From NCBI GenBank assembly GCA_900770055.1, contig CAAGJD010000129.1, positions 30,452 through 94,451 of the forward strand: DNA of 64,000 nt, given 5' to 3'. The number at the start of each line of letters is the position of its first letter. Positions within the stretch are counted from its first letter, which is position 1. Both the position numbers and the translations under genes were made by a program. The notes under the pieces were generated by a model that searched no databases, was not told the DNA's origin, and worked only from the letters and a program-made list of their open reading frames with translations. The DNA is from Acholeplasmatales bacterium. GTDB lineage: Bacteria; Bacillota_I; Bacilli_A; Acholeplasmatales; Anaeroplasmataceae. This document shows positions 53,727 to 62,774 of this stretch, piece after piece.

Positions 53727-54619
53727 GAATAATCACGCCCCTATCTATCTAATTCGGTATCAGTGAAATAATAATGAGAATAAGCTGACTAAGAAAGCCT
53801 GAAGCCCAGTAATGGGTAGTTGGTAATACCGAGCCAAGCTTTGTAATAGTTGTAAATTACATTGAAGGTGTAGAGACTATCCCTCAGAAGGGGAGTAGGT
53901 TTAAGTTTATTTAATATTCTGAATTTGTATATTAAGTTAATTCTTATTATCTTTGTAGTATATTAACAATAAATATTAAATCGAAATGGTAGAGACTAAA
54001 GAAATTTGGAAAGATGTAACTATTAATACTAATTATGAAGTAAGTAATTTAGGAAGAGTGAGAGCTAAAGCAAGAAAAGTCTCTGCAAAAAATGGGAAAT
54101 TTAGGAATAAAAAAGAACATTATCTCACTCAAACTGATTATCATGGATATTTACATGTAGGGTTCATAGTTGATGGAAAACATGTAAATCCTTTGGTTCA
54201 TAGACTAGTAATGTATGCTTTTAAAGGAGAGAGACCTTATCCACAATGGGAAATAGACCATATAAATGGAGATTCTCATGATAATAGAGTTGAAAATCTT
54301 GAATATGTGAGTAGCTCAGAAAATACCAAGAGAGCTTATAATTTAGGTTTACAAGATAAAAGTAAATTAAGTCTTGTAAGACCTAATAGAATAGCAACTC
54401 CAGAGCAAATATCATATATAAAAGAACAATTCATTAGAGAAGGTAGAACATTACCAAGTAGAAAAAATAAGGATTTCTATGAGAAAATGGCTACTAGATT
54501 TGGGTATAAGAATCCTCAGAGTATATATAGAATAGTTCTTGGGTGTACAAATAGATTCTTTGGTGAAAATATAGTCCAGACTACAAACAGAAATGGCAAT
54601 GAAAATTGTAGTAGTAATG
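53727..54619 (+). ncRNA. Group I intron in helicase gene (893 nt)
   Basis: P1: GGGU/GCCC with U.G at the splice site. P10: UCAC pairs with the exon 2 start GUGA. The core is recognisable: GAGCCAAGCUUUGUAAUAG, UUGAAGGUGUAGAGACUA (P3/P7 side) and a CUCAGAAGGGGAGUAG hairpin. The 3' end is the G at 54619. An HNH gene (53986-54633) lies after the core, with its own promoter at 53924-53955, and runs 14 nt into exon 2. Confidence 0.9.
53924..53955 (+). promoter_or_regulatory. Bacteroidetes-type promoter inside the helicase intron
   Basis: Consensus -33 TTTG (53924-53927), exactly 20-nt spacer, consensus -7 TATCTTTG (53948-53955), on the plus strand. The HNH ATG (53986) is 31 nt from the -7 box. Separate expression of the endonuclease from the helicase transcript is inferred. 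Confidence 0.82.
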
Positions 54620-54633
54620 GTGAACTTAACTAA
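53986..54633 (+). CDS. NUMOD4-HNH homing endonuclease in helicase intron (215 aa)
   Basis: NUMOD4 start (KEIWKDVTINTNYEVSNLGR), HNH core (PYPQWEIDHINGDSHDNRVE then NLEYVSSSENTKRAYNLG) and a C-terminal HTH-like half. Homing cut of intronless helicase genes is expected. It has its own promoter and ends inside exon 2 of the helicase (stop at 54633), so the intron and host reading frames overlap. Confidence 0.9.
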   Translation: MVETKEIWKDVTINTNYEVSNLGRVRAKARKVSAKNGKFRNKKEHYLTQTDYHGYLHVGFIVDGKHVNPLVHRLVMYAFKGERPYPQWEIDHINGDSHDNRVENLEYVSSSENTKRAYNLGLQDKSKLSLVRPNRIATPEQISYIKEQFIREGRTLPSRKNKDFYEKMATRFGYKNPQSIYRIVLGCTNRFFGENIVQTTNRNGNENCSSNGELN

Positions 54634-54841
54634 TTGTAGAATAGGTATATTTTGCAATCTAAATAGCTCTGAGATTGTAGTAAAGCAACGAATAGGAAGA
54701 ATACTTAGACATAAGTCTCCTATTATTATCATACCTTATTTCAAAGATACAAGGGAAGAAGAACTTGTACAGAAAATGATAGAAGAGTACTCTGAGAATT
54801 CTATTATAAGTGTTAATAATATTAATGACATTAAACTTTAG
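54620..54841 (+). CDS. DEAD-type helicase, exon 2 of 2
   Basis: Residues 307-379: after the intron, GTG encodes Val and the frame reads VNLTNCRIGIFCNLNSSEIV, then QRIGRILRHKSP (motif VI, the arginine finger region) and a short acidic end. The exon 1 + 2 total (306 + 73 codons) restores a coherent helicase. Translated on its own this exon has no motif I, so the intron must be removed for activity. Confidence 0.88.
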   Translation: MNLTNCRIGIFCNLNSSEIVVKQRIGRILRHKSPIIIIPYFKDTREEELVQKMIEEYSENSIISVNNINDIKL

Positions 54842-54876
54842 AAAAAATATTAAATAGCTATAAAAAGAAGAAAATT

Positions 54877-55446
54877 ATGAAAATAAATATAAATTCTGAG
54901 GTGTTAGCTAAGGAAAATCTCACCTTAAAAGAATTTAGTATTTTATTGTATTATATAGCTGGAGGGACTGAAACTTTACATGAGTCTATATGTAATAAAT
55001 TGTGGAATAAAGGGTATTTAATAAAAGAAACTTATGGATACTCCTTTAATCCACATTTAGCTCCTGAATTAGATTTTTGGTCTGCTAAAAGTAGTGTATC
55101 TACCACAGAAGAAGAATTAAGTGAACTAGCTAATAAACTAAGAGCTTTATATCCTACTGGTAGAAAAGGGGGCACTGCTTATATGTGGAGAGATTCTACT
55201 AAAACTATAGCAAAAAAGCTATTAACCCTAAAAGCTAAGTATAATACTACATTTACTGACGAACAGGCTATAGAGGCTACTAAAAGATATGTAGAAACTT
55301 TTAATGGTAACTATGCTTATATGCAGTTATTAAAATATTTTATTCTTAAAAAAGATTTAATAAAAGGGGAAGAAACTTCTCAACTATTATCTTATATTGA
55401 GAATGAAGATAATATTCATTCTAATGATAATGGAGAATTAATATGA
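54877..55446 (+). CDS. Replication-associated protein (189 aa)
   Basis: MKININSEVLAKENLTLKEF, then a winged-helix-like part (SILLYYIAGGTETLHESICN with NKLWNKGYLIKETYGYS), a linker, and a helical C-terminus with TKTIAKKLLTLKAKYNTTFT. This is the layout of helicase loader or replisome organiser proteins; it lies immediately upstream of the DnaB-like helicase and overlaps it by 4 nt. Confidence 0.6.
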   Translation: MKININSEVLAKENLTLKEFSILLYYIAGGTETLHESICNKLWNKGYLIKETYGYSFNPHLAPELDFWSAKSSVSTTEEELSELANKLRALYPTGRKGGTAYMWRDSTKTIAKKLLTLKAKYNTTFTDEQAIEATKRYVETFNGNYAYMQLLKYFILKKDLIKGEETSQLLSYIENEDNIHSNDNGELI

Positions 55447-56693
55447 GCTTAGAATTATTAAATAGAATTAAAGCAGGTCTTGAAGAAAGAAAGAAAAGGG
55501 TAGAGAATGGAGGTATTAATTGTATTCCTCTCGCTTTTAATAGATTTAGAAAGGAATTACCAGGAGTTGAACAAGGTAGTTACTATCTATTAAGTGGTTC
55601 AACAAAAGCTGCTAAAACACAGCTTACAAATTATATATTTGTATATAGTACTATATTATACTGTTACTATAACCCTAATAAGATTACTCCTAAGATATTC
55701 TTTTTTCCCCTAGAAGAAACCGCTGAAACTATAACTCTTAGATTTATTGCTTATTTATTATTTCATTTAACTAAAGGTAAAGTAAGAATTAGTCCAACTG
55801 ACTTAAAATCAACTGATGAAAGATTTCCAGTAAAACAAGAAATACTTGATTTAATGGACGGTGAAGAGTTTAAGAAAATAATGGAGTTCTATGAAAATAC
55901 AATTACCTTTTATGATGATAGGAATGCTACTGGCGTATGGAAAATACTAAATAATTATGCTAAAGCTAATGGGACTATTCATAAGAAAACTATTAAAATT
56001 AAGGAGCAAGATGCTTTTGGTAATATAAATGAAGTACCCAAAGAAATATTTGACTATTATACTCCTAATGATCCTAATGCATATGTAATGATTATTGTTG
56101 ATCATGTTAGTTTACTTAATCCAGAAAGAAATATGGATTTAAGACAATCTATTAACAAGTTATCAGAATATATGGTAATACTTAGAAATAGGTATAATTA
56201 TATTCCTGTAATAGTTCAACAGCAAAGCACCGAAACTCAAAATTCAATAGCAGTAAAGGATAATAAAATCCGACCAACAGTAGCAGGTTTAGCAGATAGT
56301 AAATATACTGCAAGAGATTGTAATGTAATGATTGGAATAACTAATCCACATGCTTACGATATAAGAGAATATTTAGGTTATCCAATTGGAGAGCATTTTA
56401 AAAGTAATATAAGATTTCTTGAAGTAGTAATTAATAGAAATGGCAATGCTAATGGTATATGTCCATTATTCTTTGATGGGGCTATAAATGATTTTAAAGA
56501 GTTACCATTACCATCAGAAAAAGAAGCATTAGATAAAGTAATAGCATATCTTAATAAAATAAGAATGCAATCAAAAGAAACAACAGCAATGCTGGCATAT
56601 ACAGTTCATAACGGTTATAGTAATAGTAAAAAAGTAATTAAAAAGTTGCATAGATGGAAAATATTTCATAAGTTTGCAGCTCTTTTCAAGTAA
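55443..56693 (+). CDS. DnaB-like replicative helicase (416 aa)
   Basis: RecA-type motor: Walker A SGSTKAAKT (51-59), catalytic Glu in FPLEE (88-92), Walker B YVMIIVDHVSLL with Asp220, then an IPVIVQQQSTETQNS segment (motif III-like) and ADSKYTARDCNVMIGIT (motif IV-like). An N-terminal primase-binding domain is absent, as in crAss-type DnaB proteins. The likely fork helicase. Confidence 0.85.
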   Translation: MSLELLNRIKAGLEERKKRVENGGINCIPLAFNRFRKELPGVEQGSYYLLSGSTKAAKTQLTNYIFVYSTILYCYYNPNKITPKIFFFPLEETAETITLRFIAYLLFHLTKGKVRISPTDLKSTDERFPVKQEILDLMDGEEFKKIMEFYENTITFYDDRNATGVWKILNNYAKANGTIHKKTIKIKEQDAFGNINEVPKEIFDYYTPNDPNAYVMIIVDHVSLLNPERNMDLRQSINKLSEYMVILRNRYNYIPVIVQQQSTETQNSIAVKDNKIRPTVAGLADSKYTARDCNVMIGITNPHAYDIREYLGYPIGEHFKSNIRFLEVVINRNGNANGICPLFFDGAINDFKELPLPSEKEALDKVIAYLNKIRMQSKETTAMLAYTVHNGYSNSKKVIKKLHRWKIFHKFAALFK

Positions 56694-56719
56694 ATAACAT
56701 TATAAAAACAGAAAAAAAA

Positions 56720-57421
56720 ATGGCAAAAATTGTAGCAATTTTGGGATCCTCAGGTGATGGTAAAACAACATCTACCATTATAAATCCTGATGGAACTTTT
56801 GACCTTGAAAATTATCAAGGAATGGATCCAAAGTCTCATTTTATTCTTAATCTTGATAGAAAGACTCTTCCTTTTCCAGCAGGAATGTGGAGTACTGACA
56901 AGCAGAATTATTATGAGCCTAAAGACTTTAAAGAAATAAAGAAGATGCTTGAATGGTGCGCTAAGCAGAATAGTATAAAATCAGTATCTATAGATACCGT
57001 AAATATCTATTTAGCTATGAAAGAGTTTAATGATAGAAAGAAAATGACTTTTGATCAATGGAAAGATGTAGCTAATGATGTAATTGAACTCAATATGCTT
57101 TGTAATAGTACTCTTAGAGAAGATCAAATTGTATATATTATGGGGCATACTATGTTACAAACTCAAGCTGATGGAAGTGAAAAAACAGTATTTAGTGTAA
57201 TAGGAAAAAAACTTACTAAAACTCAACCTGAAGGATTTTATTCTATAGTATTAATGACTAGAGTTGAATATGGGGATAATGGTGAAAATGAATACTATTT
57301 TCAAACTAAAGCCAACCATTCTTCAGCTAAAACTCCTTTAGGAATGTTTGATAAGTTTGAAATTCCTAATAGTCTTAAACTTGTAGATAATGCTGTTAGA
57401 AAGCATTATAAAATGAGTTAA
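56720..57421 (+). CDS. Sak4-like RecA-fold ATPase (233 aa)
   Basis: Walker A GSSGDGKT at residues 9-16, an acidic Walker B strand SVSIDTVNIYLA around residue 90-100, and a HTML loop (IVYIMGHTMLQTQADGSEKT). This is the AAA_24/Sak4 family of ssDNA annealing-associated ATPases. It works with the SSB-like protein in recombination-dependent replication, inferred from gene order. Confidence 0.78.
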   Translation: MAKIVAILGSSGDGKTTSTIINPDGTFDLENYQGMDPKSHFILNLDRKTLPFPAGMWSTDKQNYYEPKDFKEIKKMLEWCAKQNSIKSVSIDTVNIYLAMKEFNDRKKMTFDQWKDVANDVIELNMLCNSTLREDQIVYIMGHTMLQTQADGSEKTVFSVIGKKLTKTQPEGFYSIVLMTRVEYGDNGENEYYFQTKANHSSAKTPLGMFDKFEIPNSLKLVDNAVRKHYKMS

Positions 57422-57486
57422 TATAAATAAATTTATTAAATAAATATCAATTAAAGTTATTACAAATTTTTTAATATTAAGAAAGT

Positions 57487-57933
57487 ATGAGAACATTGAC
57501 AGTAAGACAATTTGCATGTGTAAAAAGAGTTGCACAAAATGTTAATCCTTTAGTAGTAAAAAAGAATAAAATTGCTGCTAAAATTGATGAATTAAATGCA
57601 AAGTATAATGCTTTAACTGCAGAAATTGATATGCATGAAATGGGCATTAAAGCTTTAACAGGGGGTCTCACAAGTGAAGACTTAACTGTTAAAAAGGTAG
57701 AGGAAACTGGTAAGGTTGATAAAGATGGTACCCCTATTAAAATTACTAAGTATGAACCTAAGTCTGGTGTAGTAGTATTTAATGAAGAGGCAAATATATA
57801 TGAAATTCATATAGATGAGCCTGTTATTAATAATAGTATTATTCCTGAATTAACAGATGATACTGAGAAAGTACCAGAAAAAGAAATTCCTGCTGAACCT
57901 ATACCAGCAGAAGTAGTGAAGAAATATCTTTAA
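57487..57933 (+). CDS. Conserved crAss replication-block protein (148 aa)
   Basis: Helical N-terminus (MRTLTVRQFACVKRVAQNVN; KIAAKIDELNAKYNALTAEI) followed by a beta part (KVDKDGTPIKITKYEPKSGV) and a Pro/Glu tail (PEKEIPAEPIPAEVVKK). Between ATPase and SSB. Probably a replisome adaptor; no named family. Confidence 0.58.
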   Translation: MRTLTVRQFACVKRVAQNVNPLVVKKNKIAAKIDELNAKYNALTAEIDMHEMGIKALTGGLTSEDLTVKKVEETGKVDKDGTPIKITKYEPKSGVVVFNEEANIYEIHIDEPVINNSIIPELTDDTEKVPEKEIPAEPIPAEVVKKYL

Positions 57934-57996
57934 TAATTAATTAAATAATAAACTAAATAACAATTTTTAATAAAACAATAATATAAAGTTATAAAT

Positions 57997-58935
57997 ATGA
58001 AAGAGACAAATTTTAGTTTTATGGCTTTTGCCAAAGGCAGTGAAAGTAAAGAAAGTAATGCAGTAAAGAGATATACAGGGGTAGCCCCTGTATTTGTTTT
58101 AGCTGTAAATCCTAATAAAAAAGAGCTTGAAAAGTTATATAATACTCAACTTGAAAATGGCCCTGAGTATTTACATGAAATTGAAGTAGGAGAAGATAAA
58201 CATAAAGTACAAAATGCCAGAATTGACTTTATTGTTAAAACTGATGCTGAGAAATGTAATGGTATTGAATTTACTACTAAAATATCCTTCTTTATTAGAA
58301 AGGAATATAGATATAATAGGGATAAAACTAAAGTGCAAATAATTGATAAATATGGTAGAACTGCTTGGGTTACAATAGAGCAAGCTAAAGCACATGAGAT
58401 TCCTGTATATAAGAATGGTCCAGCTAATATTGATAAGGATTATAGACCTGCTTATCATGGTGAGGAAGAGCTTACTAACTTCATTAAATCATACCTCAAT
58501 ATTCCTAATGTAATGAAATACGTTAATAATACTTGGATTATGGTAGATAAACCTGAAGATTGTGAAGCTAGACTTGAAAATATCACAGAGTACTTTAAAG
58601 GAAACTTTAAAGAATTAAAAGAGGTTATTGCACTACAACCTAACAATAAAATTAAAGTATTATTTGGTGTAAGAACTACTGATGATAATAAGTTGTATCA
58701 AACTGTCTATAATCAAATGTTCTTAAGAAACAATGTTACTGATTATAGTAAGTTAGATGCAGATTTGCAGGAAAGAAAAGCTTCTGGAGCATATTCTACT
58801 ACTGAGTTTACTGTAGGTGACTTGAAGGAGTATAATGTAGAGGCTACTGATTTTAGTAATTCTGCAAATGAATTTAGTGATATGCCTTTTGGTCCTGCTA
58901 ATGAAGAAGGCTCTCCTTGGGATTTTGAAAAGTAA
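57997..58935 (+). CDS. Single-stranded DNA-binding-like protein (312 aa)
   Basis: Starts NFSFMAFAKGSESKESNAVK and ends with an acidic Asp/Glu/Phe tail (FGPANEEGSPWDFEK) like the SSB C-terminal tip that binds partner proteins. Long beta-rich middle with KISFFIRKEYRYNRDKTKVQ. crAss-like genomes encode an SSB of this size near Sak4 and primase. SSB identity is inferred, not proved by an OB motif. Confidence 0.65.
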   Translation: MKETNFSFMAFAKGSESKESNAVKRYTGVAPVFVLAVNPNKKELEKLYNTQLENGPEYLHEIEVGEDKHKVQNARIDFIVKTDAEKCNGIEFTTKISFFIRKEYRYNRDKTKVQIIDKYGRTAWVTIEQAKAHEIPVYKNGPANIDKDYRPAYHGEEELTNFIKSYLNIPNVMKYVNNTWIMVDKPEDCEARLENITEYFKGNFKELKEVIALQPNNKIKVLFGVRTTDDNKLYQTVYNQMFLRNNVTDYSKLDADLQERKASGAYSTTEFTVGDLKEYNVEATDFSNSANEFSDMPFGPANEEGSPWDFEK

Positions 58936-58966
58936 ATTTTTTATATGACTATATGACAATATCCTT

Positions 58967-59028
58967 AACATGGGATAGCTAAATATGTAAACCAAAGTTA
59001 ATACGGAAATTTTTGGCTACTCTATGTT
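58967..59028 (+). other. Imperfect stem-loop between SSB and primase
   Basis: AACATGGGATAGC pairs with GGCTACTCTATGTT across a roughly 35-nt loop. It is in the 144-nt gap before the primase start. It may be a transcript processing or translational element; not followed by a poly-T. Confidence 0.35.
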
Positions 59029-59079
59029 AGATGGGTATTGTTATATATAGTTATCAATTTTATAAAGTTAGAAGTAAGT

Positions 59080-60111
59080 ATGACATTTAGTAAAGGTAAA
59101 AATTCTGTAAGCCTTGAGGATATTATAAGTAAAGTAACAGAAGCAGATATTCTGTCATACTATCTTGGAGTAACAGAAATTCCTACTATCATAAATAGTC
59201 CTCTTAGAGAGGATAGAAGGCCTTCTTTTGGTCTTTATTCTACTGATGGAAAAAGAATATATTATACAGATTTATCCACAAGAGATAGAGGGGGTTTATT
59301 TGATTTACTCGGAAATATGTGGAAATGTAGTTACAAAGAAGTACTTATAAGAATTAACAAAGATATTCCAAATTTTAATAATAATACAAATATTCGTACA
59401 TATACTCCATGCACTATTAAAAGTACTAATATTTATAATAAAAGTACAGATTTACAGTGCAAAGTAAGAAATTGGAGAAATTATGATATTAAGTATTGGA
59501 AATTATATGGAATAAATTTAGAATGGCTTAAATATGCAGAAGTTTACCCTATATCTCACAAGATTGTTATAAAGGATAATAATAGATATGTATTTACAGC
59601 TGATAAATATGCCTATGCTTATGTAGAACACAAGGAAGGTAAAGTTACTCTAAAAATATACCAGCCCTTTAATACAGATGGTTATAAATGGAGTAGTAAT
59701 ATAGATAGGTCAGTATGGAGTCTTTGGACTAAAATCCCAAAATATGGGGATAATTTAATTATATCTTCCTCAGTAAAGGACTGCTTAAATATAATGTGTA
59801 ATTTAAAAATACCATCAATATGTTTACAAGGGGAAGGGTATTTACCTAAACCTCATATAATGGAAAAATTAAAGTCAAGATATAAGAATATTATAGTACT
59901 CTTCGATAATGATTTTACTAATCCAAATAATCCTGGACATAATGATGCTAAAAAATTGAGTGAAGAGTATAATTTAAAAATGGTAGAAATACCAGCTAAA
60001 TATGAAGCAAAAGACCCATCTGACTTATTTAAAAAATATGGAAAAAATAGGTATTTAGAAATAATGAATGAAATTCTCAAGGATGTATTATGGAAGAGTG
60101 GAGAAGTATAG
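59080..60111 (+). CDS. DnaG-type primase, short form (343 aa)
   Basis: Start ATG 59080 (MTFSKGKNSVSLEDIISKVT). SPLREDRRPSFGLYST (residues 40-55) is the crAss primase signature, with a TOPRIM-like core: NLIISSSVKDCLNIMCN, then IIVLFDNDFTNPNN and AKDPSDLF. No complete Cys-His zinc knuckle is visible at the N-terminus. It primes replication with the DnaB-like helicase. Confidence 0.82.
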   Translation: MTFSKGKNSVSLEDIISKVTEADILSYYLGVTEIPTIINSPLREDRRPSFGLYSTDGKRIYYTDLSTRDRGGLFDLLGNMWKCSYKEVLIRINKDIPNFNNNTNIRTYTPCTIKSTNIYNKSTDLQCKVRNWRNYDIKYWKLYGINLEWLKYAEVYPISHKIVIKDNNRYVFTADKYAYAYVEHKEGKVTLKIYQPFNTDGYKWSSNIDRSVWSLWTKIPKYGDNLIISSSVKDCLNIMCNLKIPSICLQGEGYLPKPHIMEKLKSRYKNIIVLFDNDFTNPNNPGHNDAKKLSEEYNLKMVEIPAKYEAKDPSDLFKKYGKNRYLEIMNEILKDVLWKSGEV

Positions 60112-60155
60112 AAGGGTATTTAGGATATGAAGTACTATCTAAAGAGAAGAACTAA
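60090..60155 (+). pseudogene. Remnant of a NUMOD4-HNH homing endonuclease
   Basis: ATG 60090 reads MEEWRSIEGYLGYEVLSKEK N, then stop. EEW-SIEGYLGYEV is the NUMOD4 start seen in HNH homing endonucleases (compare KEIWKDV...NYEVSNLGR in the helicase intron). Everything after it is missing, so a homing gene was inserted after the primase and later lost. Confidence 0.6.
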
Positions 60156-60244
60156 TAAATCTAGAGAATTTATATTTTAGGTATAAAGATTAATTCAGGA
60201 TAACAAAATAATAAGAAGTTTAACATATATAAAAAAGTAAAAAC

Positions 60245-60973
60245 ATGGAAACAAGAAAGATTACAGTGGTTCAGACTAAGAACCAAAAGAAGAGTGTTAT
60301 TATGTCAGCAGCTACAACTCTTGCTGAATTAAAAAATGACTTAAGAGCCAATGGTATTGACTATGATGATATGACCTTCTTTGAGGGCACATCAAAGATT
60401 GAATTGAAGAATGATGCTTCAATTCTGCCACATGATGTTCCTTATAAAGGTACTATTACAAATGAGTTGGTTTTCATGCTTACTAATACCAACAAGAAAA
60501 TTAGAAGTGGTGCTGATGCAATGAGCAGAGCTGAAGCATATAATGCTATTAAATCTATGGGTTTACAGGAAGAGTGTGTAAAGAAATTTGGTAAGAACTT
60601 TACTATGTGTAAGACTGTTGATCTTATTGCATTGATACAGAGCTATAATACTTCAAAACCTACTCCTAAAACTGAAACTAAGAAGGAGGAAAAAACAGAA
60701 GCATCTGTAAATACTCCTGAAGTAAGTGCTCCTACACCATCTGTAAATAATAATAAAGAGTGTATTAATCTTGTAGCAAAAGCTGCTATAAGTAAATTGG
60801 TAGAAATTCTTGAGAATAATGATATAATTGATAGTACTGAAAGAGATGAAGTACTTAATATTTTTGAAAGTACTATAGAAGTTATATCATCTGAGGGATG
60901 TAAACCTAAGCCAGCCTCTCCTTATTCTGATAATGAGATTAGTGATATGTTTGCAGAAATGGGTGTTGATTAA
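60245..60973 (+). CDS. Ubiquitin-like protein (Prok_Ub type) with helical tail (242 aa)
   Basis: The N-terminal roughly 85 residues fit a beta-grasp (ubiquitin) fold: KITVVQTKNQKKSVIMSAAT as the first strands, TLAELKNDLRANGI as the alpha helix, DYDDMTFFEGTSKIELKNDA, then the HDVPYKGTITNELVFML strand. This is the Prok_Ub/PRTRC protein C pattern. After it come an IRSGADAMSRAEAYNAIKSM helix, a Pro/Thr linker (KPTPKTETKKEEKTEASVN) and a second helical domain. There is no C-terminal Gly-Gly; it ends MFAEMGVD. Either it is not conjugated through a Gly tail, or processing occurs inside the chain (IRSG). Followed by a hairpin and the possible E2 gene. Confidence 0.6.
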   Translation: METRKITVVQTKNQKKSVIMSAATTLAELKNDLRANGIDYDDMTFFEGTSKIELKNDASILPHDVPYKGTITNELVFMLTNTNKKIRSGADAMSRAEAYNAIKSMGLQEECVKKFGKNFTMCKTVDLIALIQSYNTSKPTPKTETKKEEKTEASVNTPEVSAPTPSVNNNKECINLVAKAAISKLVEILENNDIIDSTERDEVLNIFESTIEVISSEGCKPKPASPYSDNEISDMFAEMGVD

Positions 60974-60995
60974 TAAAGATAAGTAACAATAGATA

Positions 60996-61026
60996 AGGAA
61001 GTTAAAAAAAAATACTTCCTTACCTA
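60996..61026 (+). terminator. Hairpin between ubiquitin-like and E2-like genes
   Basis: AGGAAGT / ACTTCCT 7-bp stem, 11-nt A-rich loop, then TACCTACTTTTTT. A possible terminator or attenuator that would limit transcription into the next two genes. Confidence 0.5.
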
Positions 61027-61041
61027 CTTTTTTACAGTAAT

Positions 61042-62346
61042 ATGAGCGAAAAGACAATTAAATTAATTGAGGAAAAGATAGAAGAACTATATAACTCCTT
61101 GATGGATAAGCCATTCAAAGTATTAAGCATATTTAATAATTTCTTTGGAGAAGATAAAGTTGATATGCAAGGATATTTAAGTTTGGACGAGTTTAAAAAT
61201 TTGATGAAGACAGATCCTTTATCTATGTATATTCCTGATGGGGATATTATAAGCATGAATAAGAATGACTGGAGTATATATAAAATATTATCTATTACTG
61301 AATTACCTGAAAATCTAGTAGAAAAAGTTATAAATGCCTTTACAGAACCTGCAGTAAAAGAAAAAATTAATAATGAGACCTTTACTGGTTACGTCTTCAT
61401 TCTTATACATTTCCCTCATGTAAGGGTAACTAATGAGCATGACAGATTTGTGGATATTAATCATCTGTGGGCTAAGGTGAAGGTAATGTTTGATGGTACA
61501 TTAAATGGGGGATTTACACTTAATAGGTCAGAATATACTCTGCTTCATATTATGAGTCGGTATTTGCATAGTCACATTTCAAGTATTCCTACACATGACT
61601 TTACCTGTTTTCAGAGTCCATGCACAGGAACTGGTCCTATTAATAGTACTATTAGTACTCTTAATAGAGAATATGATGAAGATATATGGAATATGTTTTG
61701 TCTTGAGCTAAGTAAATATGTAACTGTAGAATCTATTGCTGGACACCCTTATAGATATTTGGAAACTATAGGTATTGATAACATGATAGAGGGTGTAAAT
61801 GTATTTACTACATATATATCACCAAGCTATGATACACATATTATTGGTAATCTTAAGTTAAAAGAATTTGTAAAAAGTTTTATCAAATCAAAGAAACTTA
61901 AGTTCAATTATGTAAATGGCTCTTATTCTATTGGTATGTCATTTGTTGAGTTTATTGTTCTTATTAGCAATGAATTTATTAAGTGGTATAATGACCAGTT
62001 TAATAAAGGAAAGACAACTTTAAAGTTTGAAAAATTGATGAGCAGAGGTGTATTGAAGGAATGTATTATAGATAATGGAAAGGTTTATTATCTACATACA
62101 ATTACCAGTATAAATAACTATACTCAATACATAGGTAAGAAAGTTTGCATGTTTAAGGGAGAAGAGATTACTGTTAATATTACAGATATTGATAAGGTAG
62201 ATAATAAAAATAAAAGCATAATTATTAATGTTAGAACAGCATTATATATATTAACGACAATACTTAAAGTATTAAATTATAGATATGGAAGAAGTAAAAC
62301 AGCCAACGAAAGTAATCAACTTGGTGCAGAAGTCAGGTACTTATAA
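61042..62346 (+). CDS. Possible E2-like protein of the ubiquitin-like cassette (434 aa)
   Basis: Helical N-terminal 110 residues (EKTIKLIEEKIEELYNSLMD), then a segment with an E2-like outline: FILIHFPHVRVTNEHDRF (about 119-136), a TLNRSEYTLLHIMSRYLHSH helix (174-178 HSH) and TCFQSPCTGTGPINSTI with Cys189 and Cys194. Prokaryotic E2-like families linked to Prok_Ub and JAB carry such a His-x-His...Cys-x-Gly layout. The C-terminal part is conserved-looking but unknown. Overlaps the JAB gene start by 62 nt, so they are coupled. The E2 call is inference. Confidence 0.4.
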   Translation: MSEKTIKLIEEKIEELYNSLMDKPFKVLSIFNNFFGEDKVDMQGYLSLDEFKNLMKTDPLSMYIPDGDIISMNKNDWSIYKILSITELPENLVEKVINAFTEPAVKEKINNETFTGYVFILIHFPHVRVTNEHDRFVDINHLWAKVKVMFDGTLNGGFTLNRSEYTLLHIMSRYLHSHISSIPTHDFTCFQSPCTGTGPINSTISTLNREYDEDIWNMFCLELSKYVTVESIAGHPYRYLETIGIDNMIEGVNVFTTYISPSYDTHIIGNLKLKEFVKSFIKSKKLKFNYVNGSYSIGMSFVEFIVLISNEFIKWYNDQFNKGKTTLKFEKLMSRGVLKECIIDNGKVYYLHTITSINNYTQYIGKKVCMFKGEEITVNITDIDKVDNKNKSIIINVRTALYILTTILKVLNYRYGRSKTANESNQLGAEVRYL

Positions 62347-62608
62347 TTATAAGTTAATTATTCCAGAGGAAGTAGAGAGAAAAATAAGATTTACCTGTCA
62401 AAAGGTATGGAATACTGAATGGTCAGGTACACTATTCTTTACACATGAAGGTTCATTTGAGAATAATGACCTTATAATAAGATGTGTAGATATTTATATT
62501 ATGGATATTGGCACTCAAGCCTATACAGAGTTTGATATGAATCCTGATGTAATAGCTTACATGACTGAACATACTGAGTTACTTGATTGTCAAATGGGAT
62601 TGATCCAT
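62285..62608 (+). CDS. JAB/MPN (JAMM) isopeptidase, exon 1 of 2
   Basis: Residues 1-108: beta strands with VWNTEWSGTLFFTHEG (Glu45 is a likely general base) and a long strand pair leading to CQMGLIH. His108 is the first His of the JAMM motif and is the last codon of this exon (CAT at 62606-62608). The ORF's next in-frame stop (62611) is inside the intron. The start is in the E2-like frame's tail. It would cleave isopeptide bonds or remove a Ub-like tail. Confidence 0.8.
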
Positions 62609-62774
62609 TAAATTGTGAGTGGATGTAAAATTGGGTGAATTGCTGGAAACTGGTAGACAAGCCACAATCAGCAGCCAAGCTTAGAGGTTAAAACCTCTTT
62701 GAAGGTTCAACGACTAACACTTGAAACTACTAATTGTAGAATATAATAGTGACACGAGTGCCCAACCCTATAGA

